A DNA stretch of 64,000 bases from a bacterium. Its GTDB lineage: Bacteria; Acidobacteriota; Polarisedimenticolia; Polarisedimenticolales; Polarisedimenticolaceae. Positions 53,788 through 62,498 of this stretch are shown piece by piece. Under the pieces are notes generated by a model. That model had not been told where the DNA came from, did no database searches, and saw only the letters and a list, made by a program, of their open reading frames with translations. Position 1 is the first letter of the stretch; each line of letters starts with the position of its first letter. The position numbers were made by a program, and so were the translations under genes. The DNA is taken from assembly GCA_024226515.1 (NCBI GenBank), contig JAAELQ010000088.1:1-64000 (forward strand). Direction: 5' to 3'.

Positions 53788-56096
53788 AGACGAACCGTCG
53801 AGACTTCGTCAAGGCAGCCGCCGCCGCCGCGGTGGTTTCGACCGTCGGGGATACGGTGGTCGGCAACGTCGCCGCGATGGATTCATCGATCGACTGGGTG
53901 AAGTCGGTTTGCCGCTTCTGCGGCACCGGTTGCGGCGTCCTGCTCGGTGTGCGCGACAAGAACCTGATCGCCCTGCGCGGCGATCCGCAGCACCCGACGA
54001 CGAAGGGACTGGTCTGTGCCAAGGCCCTGTTCCTGCCGAAGATCGTGCACTCCAAGGACCGGTTGAAGCACCCGATGATCCGCAAGAACGGCAAGCTCGA
54101 GCAGGCGACCTGGGACGAGGCGATGGGTCTCGTCGCCGAGAAGTTCGCCACCGCGGCCGAGAGCAACCCGGACAGCGTGGCCTACTACGGTTCGGGGCAG
54201 GCGCTGTCCGAGGAAAGCTATCTGGCCAACCGGCTGTTCAAGGGCGGCATCGGCACCAACAACGTCGAGGGCAACCCGCGGCTGTGCATGGCCTCTGCCG
54301 TCGGCGGATACGTCTCCACCTTCGGCAAGGACGAGCCGATGGGCTGCTACGACGACATCGACCATGCGAAGGTCTTCTTCCTCGTCGGCTCGAACACGGC
54401 CGAGTGCCACCCGGTGATCTTCGATCAGATCCTGGCGCGCAAGCAGGCGCAGCGCGACGTGCTGGTCATCGCGCTCGACCCGCGCAAGAACCCGATCACG
54501 TCCGTCGCCGACGTGCACCTGGACCCCGTGCCCGGCTACGACCTGGCGGTGCTGCACGGCATGGCGCACGTGATCATCAAAGAGAAGCGCCACGACAAGG
54601 CGTTCATCGACAAACACACTCAGTTCAAGGCGGTGCGTGACGGCAAGCCGGTCAACGTCGATTTCGACGGGTACGTGAAGTTCCTCGAGGCCTTCTCGCC
54701 GCGCAAGGCGTCGCTGATCTCCGGCGTCCCCGAGAAGGCGATCGTCGAGGCGGCGCGGCTGTTCGCCGGCGGCCCCACGATGTCGCTCTGGACGATGGGC
54801 CTCAACCAGCGGACGACCGGCGTGTGGGCCAACAACCTGATGCATAACTTGCACCTGATCACCGGGCAGATCGGCAAGCCCGGGGCGACGCCGTTCTCGC
54901 TGACGGGGCAGCCCAACGCGTGCGGCGGCGTGCGCGACACCGGTTCGCTGTGTCACATCCTGCCCTACGGTCGCGTCGTCAAGAACGAGAAGCACCGCGC
55001 CGAGATGGAGCAGCTGTGGGGCGCGCCGGCCGGCCGCATCAAGCCGAAGCCGGGACTGAACACGATCGAGATGTTCAAGGCGCTCGGTCGCGACGAGATC
55101 AAGGCGATGCTGGTGTTGACGACCAACCCCGGCCACTCGCTGCCGAACCTGACGCCGTATCGCGACGCGATGGGCAAGGCGCGCCCGGGCAAACCGTTCA
55201 TCTGTGTCATCGACGCGTATCCGACGCTGACGACGGAGCTGGCGGACGTGGTGTTGCCGGCGGCGATGTGGACCGAGAAGTCCGGCGTCTTCGGCATGTC
55301 CGAGCGGCGCTACCAGTATCAACCAACGGTCAAGGACGCGCCCGGCGAGGCGCGCTCGGACTTCGATATCCTCGTCGATCTGGCGCAGCGTCTCGAGAAG
55401 GCGGGCGTCGTTCCCAAGGGCTACATCTCGCGCAAGATCAAGACGACCGACGATGCGTGGGACGAGATGCGTCTGGCCTCGAAGGACACGGCGTACGACT
55501 TCATGGGCATGACGCGCGAACGGCTCAAGAAAGAACGCGGCGTGCGCTGGCCCGCGCCGACCGAGGATCATCCGGGGACCGCGCGGCGCTTCGTACGCGG
55601 CGACGATCCGTGCCTCGACAGCGGACCGTACGCCGACACGTCGGTCCCCGAGGGCGAGATCAAGTTCTACGCCGCAAAGAACCACCGCGCGACGGTCTGG
55701 CTGCGACCGGCCAAGCCGCCGGCCGAGCCGGCCGACGACGAGTATCCGTACGTGCTCTCGACGGGCCGCGTGCTCGAGCACTGGCACACCGGGACGATGA
55801 CGATGAAGGCCGAGGAACTGCGCCGCTCGTACGCCGAGTGCTTCATCGAGATCAACCCCGTCGATGCCAAGAAACTCGAGGTGCGCAACGGAGACAAGAT
55901 CCGCATCACCTCGCGTCGCGGCGAGGCGGTGATCAAGGCGCGAGTCGTCGACATGCCCCGTCCGGGCATGGTCTTCGTCCCGTGGCACTGGGAGGACAAG
56001 GACAGCCAGATCAACCGCGTCTGCATCGACGCGTACGATCCCGGGTCCAAGCAGCCCGAATTCAAGGTCTGCGCGGTGCAGCTGGCCAAGGTCTGA
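53784..56096 (+). CDS. napA: Periplasmic nitrate reductase catalytic subunit
   Basis: A 770-residue molybdopterin enzyme. The Tat signal is TNRRDFVKAAAAAA. The [4Fe-4S] cysteines are Cys43, 46, 50 and 78 (CRFCGTGCGV, GLVCAK). The Mo-ligating Cys168 sits in NPRLCMASAV, with GKDEPMGCYDDID just after, the NapA signature that distinguishes it from assimilatory and formate enzymes. The C-terminal guanylate-dinucleotide domain (LSTGRVLEHWHTGTMTM) is intact. It reduces nitrate to nitrite in the periplasm with electrons from NapB/NapGH. Shorter than E. coli NapA and lacking an iron-rich insertion. Directly follows napD with overlap. Confidence 0.93.
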   Translation: MKTNRRDFVKAAAAAAVVSTVGDTVVGNVAAMDSSIDWVKSVCRFCGTGCGVLLGVRDKNLIALRGDPQHPTTKGLVCAKALFLPKIVHSKDRLKHPMIRKNGKLEQATWDEAMGLVAEKFATAAESNPDSVAYYGSGQALSEESYLANRLFKGGIGTNNVEGNPRLCMASAVGGYVSTFGKDEPMGCYDDIDHAKVFFLVGSNTAECHPVIFDQILARKQAQRDVLVIALDPRKNPITSVADVHLDPVPGYDLAVLHGMAHVIIKEKRHDKAFIDKHTQFKAVRDGKPVNVDFDGYVKFLEAFSPRKASLISGVPEKAIVEAARLFAGGPTMSLWTMGLNQRTTGVWANNLMHNLHLITGQIGKPGATPFSLTGQPNACGGVRDTGSLCHILPYGRVVKNEKHRAEMEQLWGAPAGRIKPKPGLNTIEMFKALGRDEIKAMLVLTTNPGHSLPNLTPYRDAMGKARPGKPFICVIDAYPTLTTELADVVLPAAMWTEKSGVFGMSERRYQYQPTVKDAPGEARSDFDILVDLAQRLEKAGVVPKGYISRKIKTTDDAWDEMRLASKDTAYDFMGMTRERLKKERGVRWPAPTEDHPGTARRFVRGDDPCLDSGPYADTSVPEGEIKFYAAKNHRATVWLRPAKPPAEPADDEYPYVLSTGRVLEHWHTGTMTMKAEELRRSYAECFIEINPVDAKKLEVRNGDKIRITSRRGEAVIKARVVDMPRPGMVFVPWHWEDKDSQINRVCIDAYDPGSKQPEFKVCAVQLAKV

Positions 56097-56106
56097 GGAG
56101 GTGGCG

Positions 56107-56721
56107 ATGCGATCGATCGGCAGGAACCTGCTCGCGCTCTCGATCCTGATCGTTCTGGCGCTGACGCTGATCGGTACCACCGACGGGATGGCCGGATCGC
56201 GCAAGAAGAAGCGCGCCAAGCGAGCGAAGAAGGCCGAGGAAACCCAGGTCGTTCAGCCGCCCGCACCCGTCACGGACGGTGAACCGGTCTTCGCCGAGAA
56301 CGCTTTCCCGCCGGTCATCCCGGACACCGACTGGCACCAGAACGCCTGGTGGAGGGACGACTGCCTGCGGTGTCACGAGACGGGCGTCGCCGACGCGCCG
56401 ATGGTCGTGCACGAGGGGATGGCGGAGATCCTGTTGCGAGCCAAGTGTCGCAGCTGTCACGTCCTGATTCCGGGCGCCGAACCGCGCGAGATCGAACCGG
56501 AGGAGACGATCTTCGCGCCGAACGCCTTCCCGCCGATGATCCCGGCCTCGGGCTCGCACGCGCAGGCCTGGCTGCGTGACGACTGCCTGATGTGCCATGA
56601 GACCGGCATCGCCGGTGCACCCGTGCTCGTGCACGAGGGCATGCCACAGGTGCTGCTGACGGCCAAGTGCCGTAGCTGTCACGTCCAGGTGCGGGCGGAC
56701 GAGGCGTCCGCCGGGCCGTGA
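56107..56721 (+). CDS. Internally duplicated tetrahaem NapB-like cytochrome
   Basis: A 204-residue membrane-anchored or secreted cytochrome. An AGGAGG five to six bases before the ATG at 56107 fixes the start. The N-terminal hydrophobic segment (8-26) is followed by a basic linker (SRKKKRAKRAKKAEE). Two copies of a 57-residue module (about 63-119 and 137-193) follow, each FAxNAFPPxIP..., then DDCLxCHETG and AKCRSCHV. That gives four CxxCH motifs (86, 114, 160, 188). Each module resembles a NapB di-haem unit, so this may be a fused double NapB. It lies between napA and napG. Confidence 0.85.
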   Translation: MRSIGRNLLALSILIVLALTLIGTTDGMAGSRKKKRAKRAKKAEETQVVQPPAPVTDGEPVFAENAFPPVIPDTDWHQNAWWRDDCLRCHETGVADAPMVVHEGMAEILLRAKCRSCHVLIPGAEPREIEPEETIFAPNAFPPMIPASGSHAQAWLRDDCLMCHETGIAGAPVLVHEGMPQVLLTAKCRSCHVQVRADEASAGP

Positions 56722-57314
56722 AACGTCGCCGGTTCCTGCTGGCCGGCATCGGTGTCGCAGCAGGAGCCGGAGTGGGCGCCGTCGTCCGCGCCGTGCGTGA
56801 CGACGGCGGCCCGTCCCTGCTGCGTCCTCCCGGCGCCCTGCCCGAGCCGCAGTTCCTGGCGGCGTGCATCCGCTGCGGGCAGTGCATCGAGGCCTGTCCG
56901 CCGGAGTTCGCGACGCTGCACATGTTCACCGCGCGACCCGGCGCGCGCTTCGGCACGCCGTACGTCGACTCGCGCCACACGCCGTGCCGGCTGTGTGCCT
57001 CTTACGACGAGCTGAAGTGCATCGAGGCCTGCCCGACGGCGGCGCTGTCGCCGGTCGAGGAGATGCGCGAGATCCGCATGGGCACGGCCGTCATCGACCG
57101 GGAACTGTGCCTGGCCTACAACGGCGTGGTGTGCCGTGCGTGCTGGCACATCTGCCCGTTTCCCAACGAGGCGATCCGTTTCGACGAGCGGTTGCGTCCC
57201 GTCGTCGTCGAGGAGGCCTGCATCGGTTGCGGTCTGTGCGACTGGGCCTGTCCGACGGAGGAGACCTCGATCCCGGTCCGCCCCGCCGCGGCGGCGGACG
57301 CGGAGACGACGTGA
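56718..57314 (+). CDS. napG: NapG/MauM-type ferredoxin
   Basis: A 198-residue Fe-S protein starting with GTG that overlaps the NapB-like stop. A Tat-like motif KRRRFLLAGIG starts it. Four [4Fe-4S] sites are visible: CIRCGQCIEACPP, CRLCASYDELKCIEACP, CLAYNGVVCRACWHICP and CIGCGLCDWACP. NapG works with membrane protein NapH as a quinol dehydrogenase feeding the nitrate reductase. The napH start overlaps its stop (GTGA). Confidence 0.9.
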   Translation: MKRRRFLLAGIGVAAGAGVGAVVRAVRDDGGPSLLRPPGALPEPQFLAACIRCGQCIEACPPEFATLHMFTARPGARFGTPYVDSRHTPCRLCASYDELKCIEACPTAALSPVEEMREIRMGTAVIDRELCLAYNGVVCRACWHICPFPNEAIRFDERLRPVVVEEACIGCGLCDWACPTEETSIPVRPAAAADAETT

Positions 57315-58135
57315 AGGCTCGGTTCCATCCGCTGCGAGTCGGGCGACGGACGACCGCGGCCCTGTTTAGCGCGCTGCTCTTCGTGGGCGGCTCTTCGTGG
57401 TTCCCGTGGTTCGAGGGCTCGATCGCCGGCGCGCGCTGGTTCGGCGTCGTGTCGCTGACCGACCCGCTGGCAGCGCTCGAGGCGACCGTGGCCAGCCGCA
57501 CGGTGCAGACGGAGATGCTCCTCGGAGCCGGCCTCCCGGCGGCGCTCGCGGTCCTGCTGGGCCCGGTGTTCTGCGGCTGGATCTGTCCGCTCGGCCTGTT
57601 GTTCGACCTGAACCAGTCGTTGCGCGACCGGGTGCTGAGGCTCGCGAAACGTCCCACCAGGCCGCGCCCCCGGCGATCGGTCCCGCGCGAGCTGCGCTGG
57701 GTTCTGCTCGGCCTGTTCGTCGGTGCGTCGCTGACCATGCAGTTTCCGGTGTTCCAGACCCTGTCTCCGATCAACATCGTCGGCTGGTCGCTGGTCTTCG
57801 GCGCCCTGCCGGCGTTGGCCCTCGTCGCCGCACTGGTTGTCGCCGAGTGGTTCGCCGCGCGGTTGTGGTGCCGCGCCCTGTGCCCGCTGGGCGCACTCTA
57901 CGGCCTGCTGGGGCGCTTCGCCCCGCTGCGCGTGCGCATCCACCCGATCGAGGCCCACCGCAGACCCTGCTTCCTCTGCAGCGCGTCGTGCCCGGTCGGG
58001 ATCCGCGTGGTCGAGGAATTCACGCTGTCCGGCAAGAGCTCCGTCGACGATCCCGATTGCACGCGTTGCGGAGAGTGCATCGAGGTCTGCCCGCGTCAGA
58101 CGCTGAAGATCGGTTTCCGCGATTTTCGCGAATAA
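57311..58135 (+). CDS. napH: NapH-type membrane quinol dehydrogenase
   Basis: A 274-residue protein with about four transmembrane helices. It carries the paired CxxxCP motifs (CGWICPLG and CRALCPLG), typical of NapH, and two C-terminal [4Fe-4S] sites (CFLCSASCP and CTRCGECIEVCP). It starts with GTG at 57311 overlapping napG. NapGH oxidise menaquinol and pass electrons to NapB/NapA, making NapC unnecessary. It is the last gene of the ten-gene respiratory cluster. Confidence 0.9.
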   Translation: MKARFHPLRVGRRTTAALFSALLFVGGSSWFPWFEGSIAGARWFGVVSLTDPLAALEATVASRTVQTEMLLGAGLPAALAVLLGPVFCGWICPLGLLFDLNQSLRDRVLRLAKRPTRPRPRRSVPRELRWVLLGLFVGASLTMQFPVFQTLSPINIVGWSLVFGALPALALVAALVVAEWFAARLWCRALCPLGALYGLLGRFAPLRVRIHPIEAHRRPCFLCSASCPVGIRVVEEFTLSGKSSVDDPDCTRCGECIEVCPRQTLKIGFRDFRE

Positions 58136-58202
58136 CCGAACGTTCACCTTCTGCTCATCGTTCCCTCAGGTCTTCGGCGCCGCCGAGATCTAGTTTCGTG
58201 GC

Positions 58203-59651
58203 ATGAAGGTGAAGATGATCCTGCCCGCGCTGACCGAGGCCAAGAGCCCGCTGTTCCGGCCGATCAAGTACTCGTTGTTCCCCCCGCTGGGGTTGGCCAC
58301 GCTGGCCGGCTACCTCGACGACGAGGACGAGGTCGAGATCCAGGACGAGCACGTCGAGCATCTCGATCTGGACGACGAACCCGATCTGGTGCTGATCCAG
58401 GTCTACATCACCTCGGCTCGCCGAGCCTACCGGCTGGCCGACCACTACCGGCGGCGCGGAGTGCACGTCTGTCTCGGCGGTCTGCACGTGACTTCGCTAC
58501 CCGAGGAGGCCGCGCGGCACGCGGATACGGTCTTTCTCGGCCCCGGCGAAGACACGTGGCCCGCGTTCCTGCGCGCCTACCGCGCGGGCCGGCCGGCGCC
58601 CGTCTACCGCTCGACCGTGCGGACCCTGCTCGACGTGCCGCCGACACGGCGCGATCTGATCAAGCGCGAGTTGTATCTGGTGCCCAACTCGATCGTTGTC
58701 TCCCGCGGCTGCCCGCACGTCTGCGACTTCTGCTACAAGGAAGCGTTCTTCGAGGGAGGCAAGGGGTTCTACACGCAGACCGTGGACGACGCGTTGCACG
58801 AGATCGACCGGCTGCCGGGCCGACACCTGTACTTCCTCGACGACCACCTGTTCGGCAACGCGCGTTTCGCGGCCGCGCTGTTCGACGGCATGCGCGGGAT
58901 GGGACGCCTGTGGCAGGCCGCGGGCACCGTGCAGTCCGTTCTGCGCCCCGGGCTGCTGGAGCGGGCGGCCGACAGCGGGCTGCGCAGCTTGTTCGTGGGT
59001 TTCGAGACGCTCGATCCGCGAAGCCTGCGCGCGCAGCGCAAGTTCCAGAACCTGCGTCGCGACTACGGTGAGGTCGTGCGTCGGTTGCACGGCCTGGGGG
59101 TCATGGTCAACGCCAGCTTCGTCTTCGGCATGGACGAGGACGACGAATCGGTCTTCGAGCGCACGGTGGAGTGGGCGATCGAACAGGGGATCGAGACGGC
59201 GACGTTTCACATCCTGACGCCCTACCCCGGGACGGCGCTTTACAAGCGTATGGAGGCGGACGGCCGGCTGCTGCACCGGAACTGGGACCTCTACGACACG
59301 CGCCACGCGGTCTTCCGCCCGCACGGGATGAGCACCGACTCGCTCGAGGCGGGCTACCGGCGCGCCTACCGCGACTTCTATCGCTGGTGTGCGATCCTCC
59401 GCGGCGCCTCGCACAAGTCGACGCTGCGCGATGCGATGCGCCACGTCGCGTACTCCGGCGGGTGGAAGAAGTTCGAGCCGTGCTGGGGCGCGGTCATCCG
59501 CGCGAGGCAGGTGTTTCGCATGCTGCCGATGCTGGAGCGCTTGCTGAACGGTTCGCGAACTTGCCTTCCGCGTCAAGCGAAGCGGTCGGTGTTGTCCTAT
59601 CCGCACAATTGTGGAAAAAGACACTCCATTAGTCAGCACCCAGAAACGTGA
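58203..59651 (+). CDS. B12-binding-type radical SAM protein
   Basis: A 482-residue enzyme. Residues 1-150 form a cobalamin-binding-like Rossmann domain (FPPLGLATLAGYL, then DEHVEHLDLDDEPDLVLIQV; a DEH recalls DxH but the full DxHxxG is not evident). The radical SAM motif is SRGCPHVCDFCY (Cys170, 174, 177). After the barrel, GTALYKRMEADGRLLHRNWDLYD and the C-terminal region match the DUF4070-type tail of hopanoid/lipid-methylating enzymes. The last 30 residues look atypical. These enzymes methylate or rearrange unactivated carbons in lipids, tetrapyrroles or peptides. The next gene is a small leader-bearing peptide 75 bases away. Confidence 0.8.
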   Translation: MKVKMILPALTEAKSPLFRPIKYSLFPPLGLATLAGYLDDEDEVEIQDEHVEHLDLDDEPDLVLIQVYITSARRAYRLADHYRRRGVHVCLGGLHVTSLPEEAARHADTVFLGPGEDTWPAFLRAYRAGRPAPVYRSTVRTLLDVPPTRRDLIKRELYLVPNSIVVSRGCPHVCDFCYKEAFFEGGKGFYTQTVDDALHEIDRLPGRHLYFLDDHLFGNARFAAALFDGMRGMGRLWQAAGTVQSVLRPGLLERAADSGLRSLFVGFETLDPRSLRAQRKFQNLRRDYGEVVRRLHGLGVMVNASFVFGMDEDDESVFERTVEWAIEQGIETATFHILTPYPGTALYKRMEADGRLLHRNWDLYDTRHAVFRPHGMSTDSLEAGYRRAYRDFYRWCAILRGASHKSTLRDAMRHVAYSGGWKKFEPCWGAVIRARQVFRMLPMLERLLNGSRTCLPRQAKRSVLSYPHNCGKRHSISQHPET

Positions 59652-59726
59652 ATCGGTGAAAAGGGACGCCGCCAGGTTCTGTAGAATGTGAACAACAACT
59701 CCCCCAATGGAGAAAAGGAGGTCCCC

Positions 59727-59903
59727 ATGACCAGGAATCTGAAAGACGACGATCTGAAGAAAGTCTCCGGCGCTGGAGAGCCCGATCTCGGACGCATCGA
59801 CGATGGGAAGTCGATTACCGATGTGAAGCCCCCCGTGGGCCGGCCGGAGGAGGTCGAGAAGGACGCACCCGGGAGCGATACGAACGACTTCGGTCGCGGC
59901 TGA
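59727..59903 (+). CDS. Small peptide with double-glycine-like leader, candidate RiPP precursor
   Basis: A 58-residue peptide with a consensus AAAAGGAGG ribosome binding site (59712-59720) six bases before the ATG. The first 17 residues, MTRNLKDDDLKKVSGAG, fit the L-x(5-6)-L-x-x-V-S-G-(A/G)-G pattern of Gly-Gly-type leaders used by peptidase-containing exporters. The remaining 41 residues are acidic and rich in Gly, Pro, Asp and Lys, with no Cys and few Ser/Thr, so it is not lanthipeptide-like. Position directly after the radical SAM gene, and a hairpin just beyond its stop, suggest a precursor and maturase pair. Alternatively it may be an unrelated small protein. Confidence 0.6.
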   Translation: MTRNLKDDDLKKVSGAGEPDLGRIDDGKSITDVKPPVGRPEEVEKDAPGSDTNDFGRG

Positions 59904-59904
59904 G

Positions 59905-61668
59905 CTACCGACCGGCGGGGCCTTCCCCGGAAGGCCCCTCTTGTAGCTCGATCCTCCCACGCGGCTCGATGTCGACGAGCGCGGTCACCGAACCGGACGG
60001 CCAGCGCACCTCCAGTCGCTCGAGTCGCGTCGCTTCCCCCAGTCCGAAGTGCACGACCGGAAGCGTCGCGCCGTACGGCGTGTGCGTGCGCATCTCGCGA
60101 ATCTGCGTGCGATTGCCGGCGCTGACGACGATTCGGGCACCGATCCCGTCGCGATTGCTCCGCGTGCCGATCAGTCGGACCGCGAGCGAGTTGCCGCCCG
60201 GGCTGTCGTTGCGCAGCAGGTCGGGGGCGGCGTTCAGGTTGGTCACCAGGAAGTCGAGGTCTCCGTCGTCGTCGAGGTCCGTGGCCAGCAGCGCGCGACT
60301 GCTGCGCACCAGGGCCAGCCCGGAGCCCGCGCCGGCAGCGACGTCGTCGAACGTGCCGTCGCCGCGGTTGCGGTACAGCCCGTTGGGCAGTCGGAACGAG
60401 GTGCCGATCCCGCCTTCGTCAACCTGTGGGTAGACGTGCCCGTGCGCGACGAACAGGTCCTCGAGGCCGTCCTGGTCCAGGTCGGCGAAACGCACGCCCC
60501 AGGCCAGTGACAGGAACGACGCGGTGCCGACTCCCGAGGGGTAGGAGACGTCGGTGAACATGCCGTCGCCGTCGTTGCGGTAGATCGTGTCGTGGTCGTG
60601 AGAGAAGTTCGTCACGGCGAGGTCGAGCCGCCCGTCGCCGTTGAAGTCGGCCGACGAGATCCCCATACCGGCTTGCTCCATGCCCTGTTCGTTGTAGGCC
60701 AGGCCGGAGAGAATCGCCTGCTCGTCGAACGTGCCGTCGCCGTTGTTGACGTAGTACGTGTTTTGTACGGAGTCGTTGGCCACGTAGAGGTCGTCGTCGC
60801 CGTCGTTGTCCGCGTCGAAGAAGTGAGCGTCGAGCGCGAAGTGGCCAGCGTACGATAGCAGACCCGCGGCGGCGGTCGATTCGACGAATCGCGGAACCCC
60901 GTCGCCGTCGGCGTCGCCCTCGTTGCGGTAGAACGCGTCGGGCGCAGGTTCGAGGTTGCGCGGGCCGCAGAACGTCTCGAGGCCGCGCCAGACGCAGGGC
61001 GGCGCCCCGCCGGCGAGGGGCCGGCCGCGCCCGGGGTAGCGCTCGAAGTCGAACACGACGTAGTTCGTCACGTAGAGGTCGAGGTCGCCGTCGCGATCGA
61101 CGTCGCTCCAGGTCGACGACGTGCTCCAGCGCGTCTCCTCCACGCCCGCCTCGCGTGCGACGTCGGTGAACGTGCCGTCCCCGTTGTTGAGGTACAGGCG
61201 GTTCGCGCCCCAGTTGGCGATGTACAGGTCCGTGTCGCCGTCGTTGTCGACGTCCGCCGCCGACACGCCGAAGCTCCATCTGCGATCGCCCAGGCCGGCC
61301 TCGTGCGCCACGTCGGTGAAACGCGGGACGCCGTCGCCGTCCGCGTCGCCGTCGTTGCGCAGCAAGCGGTCCGGCGGTCCCTCGGGCGACAGACGTGTCG
61401 CGCCCTGGGCCAGGTACAGGTCGGCGTCGCCGTCGGCGTCGTAGTCCAGCCAGGCGGCGCCGGCGCCGATCGAGTCGATGATGTGGTCCACCGTCTCGGA
61501 ACCGCTGACCTGCACGATGTCGAGGTTCGTGAGGGCGCTGACGTCGGTCAGGCGCAGCGGACCGGTCGCCTCGACACGCAGCGGGCCGTCCTCGTCGTCG
61601 CGCGGCGATTCGCCGCTACACCCGTGGAAGGCGAGCGAGACGAGCAGCAGCAGCGCGACGCACCTCAT
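59905..61668 (-). CDS. FG-GAP/VCBS-repeat lipoprotein with ASPIC/UnbV domain
   Basis: A 587-residue lipoprotein (signal LLLLVSLAFHGC). It contains about seven FG-GAP/VCBS repeats with calcium-binding DxDxDGDxDLY loops (DYDADGDADLY, DVDNDGDTDLY, DADNDGDDDLY and so on), building a beta-propeller. The C-terminal ASPIC/UnbV segment reads LAVRLIGTRSNRDGIGARIVV and then LEVRWPSGSVTALVDI. Such proteins are surface or periplasmic and common in Planctomycetes and Acidobacteria; binding or adhesion roles are assumed. Its start overlaps the TPR gene stop (ATGA), so they are co-translated. Confidence 0.88.
   Translation of the reverse strand: MRCVALLLLVSLAFHGCSGESPRDDEDGPLRVEATGPLRLTDVSALTNLDIVQVSGSETVDHIIDSIGAGAAWLDYDADGDADLYLAQGATRLSPEGPPDRLLRNDGDADGDGVPRFTDVAHEAGLGDRRWSFGVSAADVDNDGDTDLYIANWGANRLYLNNGDGTFTDVAREAGVEETRWSTSSTWSDVDRDGDLDLYVTNYVVFDFERYPGRGRPLAGGAPPCVWRGLETFCGPRNLEPAPDAFYRNEGDADGDGVPRFVESTAAAGLLSYAGHFALDAHFFDADNDGDDDLYVANDSVQNTYYVNNGDGTFDEQAILSGLAYNEQGMEQAGMGISSADFNGDGRLDLAVTNFSHDHDTIYRNDGDGMFTDVSYPSGVGTASFLSLAWGVRFADLDQDGLEDLFVAHGHVYPQVDEGGIGTSFRLPNGLYRNRGDGTFDDVAAGAGSGLALVRSSRALLATDLDDDGDLDFLVTNLNAAPDLLRNDSPGGNSLAVRLIGTRSNRDGIGARIVVSAGNRTQIREMRTHTPYGATLPVVHFGLGEATRLERLEVRWPSGSVTALVDIEPRGRIELQEGPSGEGPAGR
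59917..59945 (+). terminator. Terminator-like hairpin after the small peptide gene
   Basis: GGGGCCTTCC (59917-59926) and GGAAGGCCCC (59929-59938) form a perfect 10-bp stem with a CC spacer, followed by TCTTGT. It lies 14 bases after the peptide stop and inside the last codons of the convergent VCBS gene, so it can stop the rightward transcript. Confidence 0.65.
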
Positions 61669-62417
61669 GGGTCGCGCTGCGCTTCGATCGGCTTCGAGCT
61701 GCGCGCGGCGGCGAGCAGCTTGCGGTGAATCTCGAGCTGCTGCTTCGCCTCCTCGATGCGGCCGAGCTTGCGGTAGGCCATGCCGAGGTAGTAGCGCGCC
61801 TCGGCATGCGCGCGATGGAAGCCCAGGACCTGCTCCATCGTCTGCGCCGCGATGGCGTAGTCCTCGGCGCGGAAGCGCAGCGTGCCGACGTAGAACAGGC
61901 AGTCGATCTGCGTGCGGCGCTCCCGCTCGGTCGCGGCCTCGAGCTCGATGCAGTGCCGCAGCACCGTCTCGGCCTCGTGCGAGTCGTTCTGTTGTCGCAA
62001 CACCCAGCCGTAGTGGTACAGCGCGAGGATGTAGTCTGGGTCGATCTCGAGTGCCCGGCGATACCAGTCGACGGACTCGGCGTAGCGACCCTGACGGAAG
62101 TAGACGTTGCCGATGTTGTTCAGCGCCTTGGCGTGCCGCGGCTCGACCTTCAGCACGCCCTTGTAGGCCTCGATCGCCGCCTCCCAGTTGCGCTGGGCCG
62201 CCCGGGCGATCCCCAGGTTCAGCCAGGCCTTCGTCATGCGCGGTTCGAGCTTCACGACCTGCTCGAAGGCCTCTTGCGCCGCGGCGTAGTCCCGTTCGCG
62301 CAGCAGCCGGCCGCCGTCACGGTACAGCGTCTCGGCGTCCGCGGCGCAGAGCGACGTTCCGGCCCCGAGACAGGCCAAAAGGGCCACGGTGAATCCCCAA
62401 GCGGCGACACGCGTCAT
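61665..62417 (-). CDS. Secreted TPR-repeat protein
   Basis: A 250-residue protein with a signal peptide (MTRVAAWGFTVALLACLGAGTSLCAAD) and about five tetratricopeptide repeats (AEAALERDYAAAQEAFEQVVKLEP-like units, for example NWEAAIEAYKGVLKVEPRHAKAL and RYAESVDWYRRALEIDPDYILAL). TPR solenoids bind partner proteins; here the partner is plausibly the VCBS protein encoded by the overlapping gene. It is divergent from the right-hand VCBS gene with an 81-base gap. Confidence 0.85.
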   Translation of the reverse strand: MTRVAAWGFTVALLACLGAGTSLCAADAETLYRDGGRLLRERDYAAAQEAFEQVVKLEPRMTKAWLNLGIARAAQRNWEAAIEAYKGVLKVEPRHAKALNNIGNVYFRQGRYAESVDWYRRALEIDPDYILALYHYGWVLRQQNDSHEAETVLRHCIELEAATERERRTQIDCLFYVGTLRFRAEDYAIAAQTMEQVLGFHRAHAEARYYLGMAYRKLGRIEEAKQQLEIHRKLLAAARSSKPIEAQRDP

Positions 62418-62498
62418 GGGAGCTACCTTATAATGCTCGTCCCGCGAACTCCAGCGCCCGGCACGGGTGGGCGCAATGCGGGAGAGGGGCTCGAACAG

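Noticed and set aside
58203..59651. Naming the radical SAM protein as a hopanoid methylase (HpnP/HpnR)
   Set aside because: The tail resembles that group, but no hopanoid genes are nearby and the N-terminal cobalamin motif is not typical, so no gene symbol is justified.
59682..59687. TAGAAT upstream of the small peptide gene as a -10 promoter element
   Set aside because: No matching -35 element at the right distance could be found, and this hexamer alone is too weak to call a promoter.
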